Below, one piece after another: positions 25,048-34,609 of a DNA stretch of 64,000 nt (the first letter of the stretch is position 1; each line of letters opens with the position of its first letter). The stretch comes from CAWCTD01 sp963798455 (GTDB lineage: Bacteria > Acidobacteriota > Terriglobia > Bryobacterales > Bryobacteraceae), in NCBI GenBank assembly GCA_963798455.1, contig CAWCTD010000003.1, positions 2,666,001 through 2,730,000 of the forward strand. The letters are read 5' to 3'. Position numbers and translations under genes: made by a program. A model generated the notes under the pieces. It saw only the letters and a list, made by a program, of their open reading frames with translations, was not told where the DNA came from and searched no databases.

Positions 25048-25056
25048 CCCTCCTCT
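25048..25056 (-). promoter_or_regulatory. Strong ribosome-binding site that sets an ATT start
   Basis: Minus-strand AGAGGAGGG, then CCT and ATT (25044-25042). It is among the best Shine-Dalgarno sites in the window, and the only usable start codon at the right distance is ATT. Confidence 0.6.
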
Positions 25057-25132
25057 AACTCCAATTTAGAGGTACGGGCTCCCGGCGGCAATCGCCGCTT
25101 CGCCCTAGCGGCTATGGGGAAAAAACCTACTG

Positions 25133-27310
25133 CTATTCGCCGGGCGACTTATCCAGCCTCAGCAGGAATCCGGATGTGCTCCCGAACGGGCTCTGTTTCC
25201 GCGAGCCGTCCGTCACCGGCAGATCCTTCGACAGGCTGTACCCGATGGCGTACAGGTTCCCGGCCGGATCAGCCGACAGCTTGGTGGCTACGTCGTTGTT
25301 CCCGCCGCCGAAATACATCGAGTAGGACAGCGCATCGGGTCCCGTACGGCTCGTGTCGAGGACGGCCACGAAGGCGTCGGCCAGCGCCTTTCGCGACTGG
25401 CCCGCGGCAGGGGCGCCCGGAACCGGCAGGTTGTTGGACAGCGTGTAGCCGCCGATGGCCACTTTGCCGGCACCCAGCAGCGCCAGGTCGTAGCAGATAT
25501 CCGTACCCGCGCCGCCGAAATACGTGGAGTAGGTGATTGCCTGATCGCGGGGGAGAGAAAGGTCCAGCCGGGTGACGAACACGTCCGTCACGCCGCCGGA
25601 GAACACAGGGTGGAAGGCATTCGGCGTCACCGGGAAATCAGGGGACAGGGTATAGCCCGCGAGCCAGACGCCTCCCGCATCATCGATCTTCATCGCCTCG
25701 GCGACATCCAGAACGCTGCCGCCCAAGTAGGTGGCATACACCAGCGTGTCGAGTCCCGTCTGCGTGAGGTCCAGTTTCGCCAGAAAGGCCCTGCCGGGCG
25801 AGTCGAGCGTGCCCTGGTAGGAGTCACCGGCGATCGGCAGGTCGTCCGAGTAAGTGTAGCCGGAGATATACACCGCGCCCGAACTGTCGGCGGCCACCCC
25901 CGTGGCGACATCCGTGCTGTCCCCCCCGAAATAGGTATTGAACTTCAAGGTCTCCCCCGCTGCGCCGTACGGATCGATTGCGTACAAAAAGGCGTCCCAG
26001 CCGCCTCGGTTGTACGGCTGCAAAGTGGGCGACACGATGGGATCGATGTCGATGGAGGCGGTGTAGCCGACCACTAGGAGCGTACCGTCGGGAGCGAAGG
26101 CGAGGGCTGTCGGAGTTTCGGAACCGGTGCCGCCAAAATAGCTGCTGAAAACCAGCGAGTCGGCACCGGAGATCGATGCCGGATTGATCCTGACCACGAC
26201 GCCATCCTGGTTGAATACGCTGTCGGTGTTCTGTGCGCCGCCCAACTGGCTGGAGAACGCATTGTCCGTCACGGGGAAATCGAACGACACGGTGGAACCC
26301 GTGATGGTTACCATGCCTTCGTGGTCCACCAGGATCTGGCCGCCATAGTCCTGGTCGGTGCCCCCGATGTAGGTGTAGTAGAGCAGCGTCGGCGTTCCGA
26401 AGGAGGGAATGCTCAGCTTGGCGATGAAGATATCGTACTTCCCGACCTGAGTGCCGGCATACGGCTCGTTCTGTACGGGCAACTCGATAGCCGAAAACGT
26501 AGTGCCGGTGAGCCAGACGCTCCCGTCAGGGTCGTAAGCGATGCCGGTGGGCACGTCGTAGGTTGCGCCGCCGAAATAACCCGCGTAGACCAGAACGGGA
26601 TCGATGACCAGCGGCGCCTTCCTGTTGTACTCGCCGATCGCGAAACGGACTTCATGGTTCCGGGCCATCACGTAGCGGCCCTCGACCGGCGCGCGAACGC
26701 CGTCTGTCTCCTGGTAGAGCACAGGCTTAGGCTGACGAATCTCACGACCTCCTAAGGCCAGCACCAGGGACCCGCTTTGGTCCACCCTTATGGAATCGGC
26801 GCCGCTGAAGCGAACTCGAATGCTGTCCGGATTCGCGCCTGGGGAGACCACGAAATCGTATTCGAGTTGCCTGCCGGCTCCCAAGTAGACCACGTCAATG
26901 CCCGGGTAGGCGTTGCGGTAACGCACACGGCCGAAATGCGGCACATCTGGTTTCCATTCGGCGCGCTGGTTCCCGAGGAGATAGTTCGTGTGCGCCGCCA
27001 GCGGGTCCAGCGCCTCGATTACCGGCTTCGGACTGCTGCCTGCCAGTCCAATGCGCAGCGTGGCCGACGTTGACTCGCCGGCCAGGGACAAAACCGCGCC
27101 GGTTTCCTCCAGCAGCAAGGTATAACCGGTGCCGCGCGACAGATACTTGACTTCCGGTCCGAGCAACCCCGGGTTGGGCTCGAACCAGGCCGGCACACTC
27201 TCCAAGGCCCGTGCCGCCGCAGGCAGCGAGAGTGCCGCCGGAGCAGCCGCGAGCGCGGGCAGCGCGCCGAAGACGGTCAAGCCACAAAAAAGCACCCGCA
27301 ATTTAGCCAT
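25133..27310 (-). CDS. Secreted SBBP-repeat beta-propeller protein
   Basis: ATG 27310 (MAKLRVLFCGLTVFGALPALA) gives a signal peptide and has GAGAGGA about 9 bases upstream. The 725-aa product opens with a domain containing YLSRGTGYTLLLEETGAVLS, then repeated units of the form 'xSTYFGGxGxDxxxxxAxDxxGxxxxxGYTxSxDLPV', at least eight copies (for example GYTYSDDLPIAGDSY, GYTLSPDFPVTPNAF). This is the SBBP (beta-propeller) repeat that is common in acidobacterial secreted proteins. The usual C-terminal Ig-like domains are absent. Role unknown, probably cell-surface or extracellular binding. Confidence 0.88.
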   Translation of the reverse strand: MAKLRVLFCGLTVFGALPALAAAPAALSLPAAARALESVPAWFEPNPGLLGPEVKYLSRGTGYTLLLEETGAVLSLAGESTSATLRIGLAGSSPKPVIEALDPLAAHTNYLLGNQRAEWKPDVPHFGRVRYRNAYPGIDVVYLGAGRQLEYDFVVSPGANPDSIRVRFSGADSIRVDQSGSLVLALGGREIRQPKPVLYQETDGVRAPVEGRYVMARNHEVRFAIGEYNRKAPLVIDPVLVYAGYFGGATYDVPTGIAYDPDGSVWLTGTTFSAIELPVQNEPYAGTQVGKYDIFIAKLSIPSFGTPTLLYYTYIGGTDQDYGGQILVDHEGMVTITGSTVSFDFPVTDNAFSSQLGGAQNTDSVFNQDGVVVRINPASISGADSLVFSSYFGGTGSETPTALAFAPDGTLLVVGYTASIDIDPIVSPTLQPYNRGGWDAFLYAIDPYGAAGETLKFNTYFGGDSTDVATGVAADSSGAVYISGYTYSDDLPIAGDSYQGTLDSPGRAFLAKLDLTQTGLDTLVYATYLGGSVLDVAEAMKIDDAGGVWLAGYTLSPDFPVTPNAFHPVFSGGVTDVFVTRLDLSLPRDQAITYSTYFGGAGTDICYDLALLGAGKVAIGGYTLSNNLPVPGAPAAGQSRKALADAFVAVLDTSRTGPDALSYSMYFGGGNNDVATKLSADPAGNLYAIGYSLSKDLPVTDGSRKQSPFGSTSGFLLRLDKSPGE

Positions 27311-27329
27311 GAGACCCATTCCTCTCAAC

Positions 27330-27358
27330 ATTGTACGCTGGTCGAAGCGCCCCGTCAT
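27330..27358 (-). promoter_or_regulatory. Predicted promoter of the SBBP gene
   Basis: Minus strand: -35 ATGACG (27358-27353), 17-base spacer, -10 TACAAT (27335-27330). The start point would be near 27323, giving a leader of only about a dozen bases before ATG 27310. The GH97 gene diverges on the other side. Confidence 0.45.
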
Positions 27359-27477
27359 ATGACCTCCCGACACGGAGCCAGATTGTGTGAGACGCGTGCC
27401 GGGCGCCCTGGGTTGCCAGGCTGGCCATGCCTGCCGGAAAATGGGAACCCGGGAGTATTCCTCTCGAGGAGCACGTT

Positions 27478-29487
27478 ATGGTCAACCGCACGATTTGCGT
27501 TCTGGCTGCATCCTTCGTGATCGCGGTTTCGCTTGCCGCTCAGACCGGATCCGAAACACTGAGGTCGCCCGACTCCAAGCTGGAGATCACCTTCGAGACC
27601 CTTTCCATCCCGCAGGGCGGCCAGCGCGGCGCCGCCGCTGTCCCGCGGGTCACCCCGCAAGGCGGGCAGCTCACGTACCGGGTCTCGTACAACGGCAAAC
27701 CCGTACTGCTTTCTTCGCGTCTTGGGCTGGATACGCAGGGCCAGCCGGCACTGGGCTCCGCCGTGAGGATTGCCGCCGCCAACCGCACCCAGGCGGATGC
27801 GACCTACCGGCTGGTGGTGGGCAAGAACAACCCGGTGCGGGATCACTACAACGCGCTTCGGCTGGATTTGCAGGAGACCAGCGCGGCCGCTCGCCGGCTC
27901 ACCCTCGAGGCGCGCGCCTATGACGACGGGGCGGCGTTCCGGTATGTGGTCCCCGAGCAGGCATCCATCAGCCAGTTTCGGCTGGCCGGCGAGGAGACAG
28001 AGTTCCACATCAGCAAGGACGCCATAGCGTACCCGTTATACCTGAAGGACGAGCGCACCAGCTACGAGAATGAGTGGCACAAGAGAAGCCTCACGCGTTT
28101 CCAAACGAACCAGATCGTTGGCATACCGCTGCTGATGGAAGTGCCCGGGGCCGCGTGGCTGGCGATCACCGAAGCTGACCTGGACGACTATGCCGGGATG
28201 TACCTGGTCAACGCCACGACGAACAATTCAAACACAACGCTCACCGCGCATTTGGCGCCAACCCAGGATGATCCCAAGCTCGCCGTGACCGGCTCGCTGC
28301 CCCATCGCTCCTCGTGGCGCGTGCTCATGATTGCGGACCAGCCCGGCCGTCTGATCGAGTCGAACATCATCCTCAACCTGAACCCGCCCTGCGCCATCGC
28401 CGACACGAGCTGGATCAAGCCCGGAAAGGTGGCATGGTCCTGGTGGTCCGGCAACAGCGCCACGGGCGCCGATTTCAAGGGGGCGATGAACACCCAGACC
28501 TTGAAGTACTACACCGACTTCGCGGCCAGCTCGGGCCTCGAGTATGTGCTCTTCGACGGGGGCTGGTCCGGCCGGAACGACGTCACCACCAGCAGCCCGC
28601 AGATCGATATGCCGGAGTTGCTCCGCTACGCGGCATCCAAGGGGGTGAAGATCTGGCTGTGGCTGCACTGGACCTCGGCGGACCGCCAGATGGACCAGGC
28701 TTTCCCTCTGTACGAGAAATGGGGCGTGGTGGGCGTGAAGATCGACTTCATGGACAGCAACGAGCAGGCCAGGGTCAGCTTCTACCATCGCGCGGCCAAG
28801 CTGGCGGCCGAGCATCACCTCATGATCGACTTCCACGGCGCGTACCCGCCGACCGGGCTGCGGCGCACCTATCCCAACGTGCTCACGCACGAGGGCATCC
28901 TGGGCCTCGAGTACAACAAGTGGAGCGCCTTGCCCGACCCCGATCACAACACCATGATCCCCTTCACCCGGATGCTGGCGGGTCCCATGGACTACACTCC
29001 CGGGGGCTTCGACAACTCCACCAAGGCCGACTTCGTGGCGCAGTCGACGGATCCAAAGGTAATGGGCACGCGTGCGCATCAACTGGCGCTGTACGTGGTG
29101 CTCGAAAGCCCGCTCCAGATGGTATCGGACCGGCCCGGGGCCTATGCCAATGAGCCGGCTTTTGAGTTCATCAAGATGGTCCCGACGACGTGGGACGAGA
29201 CGCGCGTGATAGGCGGTGATGTAGGCCAGCACGTCGCCATTGCCCGCCGCCTGGGGAAGGACTGGTACCTGGGCGCCATTACCAACTGGACGCCCCGGCA
29301 ACTGGAGTTGCCGTTGACCTTCCTGGGCGCGGGCGCGTTCACGGCCGAGATCTACGCCGACGCGCCGGACGCCGCGAGCGCGCCGAAACACGTGACCATT
29401 CAGAAGCAGCGGGTAAGCCGGGACACCAAGCTCAAGCTGGACCTGGCTCCCGGCGGCGGCTGCGCCATCCGCTTCCGGCCGTCGTAA
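27478..29487 (+). CDS. Secreted glycoside hydrolase family 97
   Basis: ATG 27478 has GAGGAG 7 bases upstream and begins a signal peptide (TICVLAASFVIAVSLAAQ). The 669-aa product has the N-terminal beta-sandwich (LRSPDSKLEITF), a (beta/alpha)8 core with WSWWSGNSATGADF, VGVKIDFMDSNEQARVSFYH and MIDFHGAYPPTGLRRTYPN, and a C-terminal sandwich. These blocks are specific to GH97. The Asp in VKIDFMD fits the retaining branch (alpha-galactosidase-like) better than the inverting SusB branch; this is from memory of the family, so specificity stays open. It diverges from the SBBP gene. Confidence 0.9.
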   Translation: MVNRTICVLAASFVIAVSLAAQTGSETLRSPDSKLEITFETLSIPQGGQRGAAAVPRVTPQGGQLTYRVSYNGKPVLLSSRLGLDTQGQPALGSAVRIAAANRTQADATYRLVVGKNNPVRDHYNALRLDLQETSAAARRLTLEARAYDDGAAFRYVVPEQASISQFRLAGEETEFHISKDAIAYPLYLKDERTSYENEWHKRSLTRFQTNQIVGIPLLMEVPGAAWLAITEADLDDYAGMYLVNATTNNSNTTLTAHLAPTQDDPKLAVTGSLPHRSSWRVLMIADQPGRLIESNIILNLNPPCAIADTSWIKPGKVAWSWWSGNSATGADFKGAMNTQTLKYYTDFAASSGLEYVLFDGGWSGRNDVTTSSPQIDMPELLRYAASKGVKIWLWLHWTSADRQMDQAFPLYEKWGVVGVKIDFMDSNEQARVSFYHRAAKLAAEHHLMIDFHGAYPPTGLRRTYPNVLTHEGILGLEYNKWSALPDPDHNTMIPFTRMLAGPMDYTPGGFDNSTKADFVAQSTDPKVMGTRAHQLALYVVLESPLQMVSDRPGAYANEPAFEFIKMVPTTWDETRVIGGDVGQHVAIARRLGKDWYLGAITNWTPRQLELPLTFLGAGAFTAEIYADAPDAASAPKHVTIQKQRVSRDTKLKLDLAPGGGCAIRFRPS

Positions 29488-29654
29488 GCTTTCACGGCAG
29501 GAGGGCCCGCCATTCGGCGTAGTGGTTGATCGCGCAGACCTCGCCGAGGGGGCGAGACAGGTAACCGGTGTTTGCTTACCGCGGCATAAGCGATACACTA
29601 TTTACGCGGCGGTTGGCGCCAAGGGTGGCGTCCGCCGGGGGGAGGAGACGCATC

Positions 29655-30629
29655 ATGAGCCGGTTCTATAGACTTCTGTGCATCGCCTTGGCACTCACTT
29701 TCGTCTGCACTGCACAGCAGAAGAAGCGAGTGGCCATCATGAATTTCGACTATGCCACCGTGCACAGCGGTGTGGCTTCCATCTTCGGGACCGATGTGGA
29801 CATAGGCAAAGGCATCTCGGACCTGCTCGTCGACAGGCTGGTAAACGGCGGGGTCTATTCGGTGATCGAAAGGAAAGCGCTGGACAAGATTCTTGGCGAA
29901 CAGAACTTCGCCAACAGCGACCGAGTCGATACCACGACAGCCGCCAAGATCGGGCGAATTCTGGGGGTTGACGCGATTATCATCGGCAGCATCACTCAAT
30001 TCGGCAGAGACGACCAGTCCACCAGTGTCGGCGGCGGCGCCATTGGCGGCATCACTAGGAAGTTCGGTATTGGAGGCGTTCAGCGGAGAGAGGCAAAGGC
30101 CGTGGTTGTCGTGAATGCCCGCTTGATCGACACGACCACCGCGGAGATCCTGGCCGTGGCCAGCGGGAAGGGCGAGTCGCAACGCTCGGGCACTTCGTTG
30201 CTGGGCGCCGGGGGCAGTTCCAACACCAGCGCTGGCGGCGCCGTGGACATGCGCAGCAGCAACTTCGCCTCGACCATCCTCGGCGAAGCGGTCACCCAAG
30301 CGGTTTCGCAGCTTGCGGGCCAGATGGACCAGAACGCCTCCAAGCTGCCCACGGTCAAGGTCAACGTGCAGGGCCTGGTGGCGGACGCTACCGGGGGAAC
30401 GCTCATCCTGAACGTCGGCAGCAAAGGCGGTGTGCGGGTGGGCGACCGCCTGGCCGTCACCAGAAAGGTCCGCGACATCAAGGACCCGGCTACGGGCAAG
30501 GTGCTTCGGAGCGTCGAAGACAAGATTGGCGAAGTGACCATCACGGAAGCGGACGAAGGTTCCTCCGTCGGCGCCTTTGCGGGCAGTTCTCCCGCCAAGG
30601 TCGGAGACGTGGTCAAGAGCGCTCCGTAA
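29655..30629 (+). CDS. CsgG-like secreted protein
   Basis: ATG 29655 follows GGAGGAG and gives MSRFYRLLCIALALTFVCTA, a signal peptide. The 324-aa product has the CsgG/curli-assembly fold: KRVAIMNFDYATV, GISDLLVDRLVNGGVYSVIE, LDKILGEQNFANSDRVD, ILGVDAIIIGSITQFG and ARLIDTTTAEILA. The C-terminal third (VNVQGLVADATGGTLILNVG) is a small extra beta domain. No lipobox Cys was seen right after the signal, so it may be periplasmic, unlike CsgG. No curli genes are near; the next gene, 33 bp on, is a kinase, and the two may form an operon. Confidence 0.8.
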   Translation: MSRFYRLLCIALALTFVCTAQQKKRVAIMNFDYATVHSGVASIFGTDVDIGKGISDLLVDRLVNGGVYSVIERKALDKILGEQNFANSDRVDTTTAAKIGRILGVDAIIIGSITQFGRDDQSTSVGGGAIGGITRKFGIGGVQRREAKAVVVVNARLIDTTTAEILAVASGKGESQRSGTSLLGAGGSSNTSAGGAVDMRSSNFASTILGEAVTQAVSQLAGQMDQNASKLPTVKVNVQGLVADATGGTLILNVGSKGGVRVGDRLAVTRKVRDIKDPATGKVLRSVEDKIGEVTITEADEGSSVGAFAGSSPAKVGDVVKSAP

Positions 30630-30662
30630 GCGGCCGGGCGCGAAGGTGGAGGGAGTCTCCTC

Positions 30663-32228
30663 ATGAACTCCAACATTGGAGACCGAATCGGCGATTACGA
30701 AATCATCGGCATTCTCGGCGCCGGCGGGATGGGCAGAGTGTACAAGGTTCGCAACGCCATCTCCGATCGCATCGAGGCCATGAAGGTCCTGTTACCGGAC
30801 CTGGCCAACGTTCCGGAACTGGCGGACCGTTTTATGCGGGAGATCAAGGTGCTGGCCGGACTGGAGCACCCCAACATCGCCGCGCTTCGCACGGCTCAAC
30901 GGGTCGATAACCAGCTCGTCATGGTCATGGAGATGGTCGAAGGCCAGACGCTGGAGGACAAACTGAAGGCCGGCCCCATCCCCGTCGCGGAGGCCATGGA
31001 CTACGTCACGCAGGTGCTTTCGGCGCTCAGCTACGCTCACCAGCGCGGGGTGATCCACCGGGACATCAAACCAGCCAACATGATGGTCACCGAGGGCGGG
31101 GTGGTCAAGCTCATGGACTTCGGAATCGCCAAAGCCGCGGGGGACCGGAAGCTCACCATGACGGGCACCACCATGGGGTCGCTCTACTACATGTCTCCGG
31201 AGCAGATCAAAGGAGTGGATCTCGACGCGCGCTCGGATCTGTACTCCCTGGGCGTGTCCCTGTACGAGATGGTGACGGGGGCGCGTCCCTTCCGGGGCGA
31301 GAGCGATTTCTCCATCATGTCCGCTCACCTGGAGAAGCAGGCGGTGCCTCCCATCGAGGTCGATCCGAAGCTGCCGGCCACGCTGAATGAAATCATCATG
31401 ATGTCAATCGCCAAGGATCCGGCGAAGCGCTTCCAGTCCGCTGACGCCTTCGGGGCCGCCGTCAGGAGCGTGGCCGGGATGCAGTTGGCGCCAGCCCCTG
31501 TGGCCGCCGCTGTCTCCGCAGCGAGACCGGCGCCAACGCGAGCGCCAGCACCGGCATCTGCTCCGCCTCCCACCCCGGCAGCGCCGCCGGGTCGATCGTC
31601 TCACCGTGGCCTGTACATGGCCCTGGGCGCGGTCCTGGCCATCGGCGTTCTCGTCTTAGGCGCGATGCAACTCCCCAGGTGGCTCAAGACGCGGGCGGGC
31701 GAGAACCCGGCCGTAGTGCAGGAAGCGGTCCCGCAGCAGGCGACCCCATCCGAACAGCCGCCCGTCTCGCAGCCTGCCTCTACGGAGCCGGCTGTGGAAT
31801 CGCACCCTGCCGGTTCTCCACCGGCGGCAGCGGTCGAAAGGCCGCGCCCGGTTTCACCAGCAGCCCGTGACGCCGCCCCGCCCCAGCCTGCCGTGGTGCA
31901 ACAGGGGGCTACCCCGAGCCAGCCCGCGCAAGCTGCCCCCGCGGCGGACGCGGCAAGAGCTGCGGCTCTGAAGGGATTGCAGAAGGACTGGCCGATGCTG
32001 GCCTCGCGGGCGGGCGCCGTCGCGAGCAGTTTGCAGAATCTGCAACAGCAGCAACAGCGGTCCGGCTTTGGACTTCGTGGGGATATCGCCGCCTCCTGGA
32101 AGCGGATGGAGCACTACATGGACCAGGTGGAAGCCGCGATCTCAGCGAAGGATCCCGACGCCGCCAAAGAGAACATGGAGAACGCCGACCGCGAGATCAC
32201 CACCCTGGAGAAGTTCCTGGGAAGGTAG
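30663..32228 (+). CDS. Membrane Ser/Thr protein kinase (PknB-like)
   Basis: A 521-aa Hanks-type kinase. The glycine loop GAGGMGRV lies at 19-26, the ATP Lys is K41, HRDIKPAN at 133-140 gives catalytic D135 and N140, and DFG is at 153-155, so all key residues are present. After a Pro/Ala-rich linker there is one membrane helix (GLYMALGAVLAIGVLVLGAM, about 317-336). Another Pro/Ala/Gln region and a C-terminal helical domain follow (DPDAAKENMENADREITTLE), likely coiled coil, where PASTA or PEGA repeats would sit in other kinases. It borders the T6SS genes and could phosphorylate a T6SS regulator, as PpkA does elsewhere; that is inference. Confidence 0.92.
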   Translation: MNSNIGDRIGDYEIIGILGAGGMGRVYKVRNAISDRIEAMKVLLPDLANVPELADRFMREIKVLAGLEHPNIAALRTAQRVDNQLVMVMEMVEGQTLEDKLKAGPIPVAEAMDYVTQVLSALSYAHQRGVIHRDIKPANMMVTEGGVVKLMDFGIAKAAGDRKLTMTGTTMGSLYYMSPEQIKGVDLDARSDLYSLGVSLYEMVTGARPFRGESDFSIMSAHLEKQAVPPIEVDPKLPATLNEIIMMSIAKDPAKRFQSADAFGAAVRSVAGMQLAPAPVAAAVSAARPAPTRAPAPASAPPPTPAAPPGRSSHRGLYMALGAVLAIGVLVLGAMQLPRWLKTRAGENPAVVQEAVPQQATPSEQPPVSQPASTEPAVESHPAGSPPAAAVERPRPVSPAARDAAPPQPAVVQQGATPSQPAQAAPAADAARAAALKGLQKDWPMLASRAGAVASSLQNLQQQQQRSGFGLRGDIAASWKRMEHYMDQVEAAISAKDPDAAKENMENADREITTLEKFLGR

Positions 32229-32323
32229 GTTGAACCCTCAATCCACGCTGCGCTTCTTGCCTACGCGATTGCTGTGGGCGGTGTCCCGCCGGGTAGCGGC
32301 GGAAGTCCCGATCCTGAGCCGAC

Positions 32324-32620
32324 CTACCCAATCATGACAGTCGGACAGCCGACCGTGATCGTGCCGCCGTGCATAGTCGGGTCGCCCAGCCGCGCAGCCA
32401 TCAGGTTCCCAATCAACACCGTCGGCGAGCCCATGGCGATGCTGTCCGGAGGCCCGACGCAGGTTGCCATATCGGTGACACGGGCGGCGGGCGCCCCGCC
32501 GATCAAGACCGTCGGGCAGCAGGCAGGCAGAATCGGCCCGCCCACGTGGGGTACGGGCGGCGTCCCCGGTGTCGCGAGGGGACAAACGTGCATATCGCCC
32601 AAACGAGCTGCTGGTGGCAT
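32324..32620 (-). CDS. PAAR-repeat T6SS spike-tip protein
   Basis: A 98-aa PAAR protein: MPPAARLGDMHVCP, VGGPILPACCPTVLIGGAPA, AARVTDMATCVGPPDS, NLMAARLGDPTMHGG. It is the minimal PAAR fold with Zn-binding His/Cys and no toxin extension. It caps the VgrG trimer. It lies 20 bp after vgrG, so the two are co-expressed. As it lacks an effector domain, any cargo must be loaded separately. Confidence 0.92.
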   Translation of the reverse strand: MPPAARLGDMHVCPLATPGTPPVPHVGGPILPACCPTVLIGGAPAARVTDMATCVGPPDSIAMGSPTVLIGNLMAARLGDPTMHGGTITVGCPTVMIG

Positions 32621-32640
32621 AGAGTCTCTCCTTTCTCCCG

Positions 32641-34599
32641 CTAGATATCCCCAAGGGTGATAACGCCGGTTCGTCTCGATCGCTTCGGACTCGAGCCGCT
32701 CCCCGAACCTGCCGCACCGCCGCTGTTGATGAGCACCATGGTGCCCTGTATGGTGACCCCCGACGGCCCGATGTCGACAAAGCCGCCGGGACCCTTCAGG
32801 GTCACCTGAACGCCGGCTTCGATAATGACCTTCATCCCTGCCTTCAGATGAATCTCCTGGCCCGCGTCGATGGCGAACTTCGTGCCGACCTTCTCGTCGC
32901 GGGCGCCGCCAACGCTCAGAGACCAGTCCCCGTCAACATCCTGGCGGTGCTCCCCTTCGACCACCGAGTGTTTGTCGCCGCCGACGATCTCAGTCTGGTT
33001 GCGCTTGACGTTCAGCTCCCGGTCGCGTCCGATCGCCTCCTTACTGTCGTTCAACACAAAAGTTTCCATGTCTTTCTGGGCATGGACGCTGAACATTTCC
33101 GCGTCCTTCTTGTCCTCCATGCGCAGCTCGTTGTACCCCCCGCCACCCTTGGAACTGCGCGACTTGATCCCGCTCTGGGTCTGATTGGCGGGGAGGTCGT
33201 AGGGGGGCATCTGGTCGGCGTTGTACACGCGTCCGGTGATGATGGGCCGGTCCGGGTCACCCTCGAGGAAATCGACGACCACCTCCTGGCCGATTCTGGG
33301 GATTGAGATGGCTCCCCAGTTCTTGCCGCCCCAGGGATGCGAGACCCGGATCCAGCAGGAGCTCTTTTCGTCGTTATTGCCTCGGCGGTCCCAGTAGAAC
33401 TGCACTTTCACCCTTCCGTACTTGTCGGTGTAGATCTCCTCACCCTTCGGGCCGACCACCACCGCCGTCTGGGGTCCCTGCACCAGGTGCTTCGCCGTCC
33501 TGCGCGGCGGGCGGAACGGCGCCGAAAACGGCGTGCAGGTGAAACTATTGGAATAGCTCGCCCCCTCGCCGGCCTCCTGGCTGTGGAAGCCGCCGGAGTG
33601 CGCGCTGTGCGTGATCTCGGTCAGCACGTACTGCGCGTTCTGGTCCTGCCGCTCGTGATCGGTCAATCCGAAGCGAAACCCGGAGCAGAACGCCCGGCAG
33701 TTGCCGTCGCCGCGAATCACGTCGTGCGGCAACTCCTGCTCCTCGATGCGCAGTTTGACCTGGGCCTCGCCCTGGTCGCGCTTTTCGTACTCGCCCGGAT
33801 AGTCGAAGATCTCAAAACGACGGTTGCCGCCCTGGTTGATCTGGCTGTCCACGTTGCTGAGAAGGCCCGTGTTGGGCATCTCGAAGTTATAGTCCGTCAG
33901 CGCGTATTTGCCCGGGCGGAGTTCCTGCTGGCGCCGCCACCGCAGGATGACGTCCTCTTCCCGCTTGTACCCCCTTCCGACAACGTGCTCGTAGCGGACG
34001 GAGGCCGCGTTCGGGCAGGGCTTGTGCGCGGAGGACTGGTCGGCCATAACCAGGACGTGCTTGCCCTTTTCGTGCCGGAAGAAGAAGAAAATGCCTTCCT
34101 GCTCCATGAGGCGCATAACGAAGTTGCACGCCGTCTCGCGGTACTGAACGCAATACTCCCAAGGATCGTATTTCCCCTGAAGCTGGGTCTCGAAATCAGT
34201 GAAACCGAAATCCTGGAAGACCTGCTGGACGATATCGGGGACCTTCTCGTTCTGGAAGATCCGACAGTCGGCCGTCCGCGTGAGAAACCACAACCAGGGA
34301 ACCACGTCCGCCTGGTAGCGCGCCAGCCGCGGCTCGCCGGGCAGTTGCGCAAAGCGGCTCACGTGCCCGCTGAAATAGCGCTCGCTGGAGCCGTCGGCCA
34401 GCTTGATGCTGACCGTGACCTTCTGGCCGACGATCTGGTCAAAGTTGATGTCGGGGTCCTCCGAGAGCAAGTCCAGTTGAAAGTGAAAGAGCTGGGAGAC
34501 GCCCTCCGTGCCGCTGAAGGAGCGGAGGAGCAGCTTGTCGGGTCCGAGCGGCGTGTCGACGGCGATCAGATGATCCGCCTGGGTGTATGTTTCTGGCAT
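32641..34599 (-). CDS. vgrG: VgrG (TssI), T6SS spike
   Basis: The 652-aa product has the gp27-like N-terminal half (LLLRSFSGTEGVSQLFHFQL), the OB-fold (KYGRVKVQFYWDRRGNN, SCWIRVSHPWGGKNWG, VVVDFLEGDPDRPIITGRV) and a C-terminal needle with DUF2345-like repeats (IDAGQEIHLKAGMKVIIEAG, VTLKGPGGFVDIGPSGVTIQ). A short Gly/Ser/Arg tail ends it with no toxin domain. It forms the trimeric spike on the Hcp tube. It sits downstream of the unknown 338-aa gene and upstream of PAAR. Confidence 0.95.
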   Translation of the reverse strand: MPETYTQADHLIAVDTPLGPDKLLLRSFSGTEGVSQLFHFQLDLLSEDPDINFDQIVGQKVTVSIKLADGSSERYFSGHVSRFAQLPGEPRLARYQADVVPWLWFLTRTADCRIFQNEKVPDIVQQVFQDFGFTDFETQLQGKYDPWEYCVQYRETACNFVMRLMEQEGIFFFFRHEKGKHVLVMADQSSAHKPCPNAASVRYEHVVGRGYKREEDVILRWRRQQELRPGKYALTDYNFEMPNTGLLSNVDSQINQGGNRRFEIFDYPGEYEKRDQGEAQVKLRIEEQELPHDVIRGDGNCRAFCSGFRFGLTDHERQDQNAQYVLTEITHSAHSGGFHSQEAGEGASYSNSFTCTPFSAPFRPPRRTAKHLVQGPQTAVVVGPKGEEIYTDKYGRVKVQFYWDRRGNNDEKSSCWIRVSHPWGGKNWGAISIPRIGQEVVVDFLEGDPDRPIITGRVYNADQMPPYDLPANQTQSGIKSRSSKGGGGYNELRMEDKKDAEMFSVHAQKDMETFVLNDSKEAIGRDRELNVKRNQTEIVGGDKHSVVEGEHRQDVDGDWSLSVGGARDEKVGTKFAIDAGQEIHLKAGMKVIIEAGVQVTLKGPGGFVDIGPSGVTIQGTMVLINSGGAAGSGSGSSPKRSRRTGVITLGDI

Positions 34600-34609
34600 G
34601 GTCTTCCTC

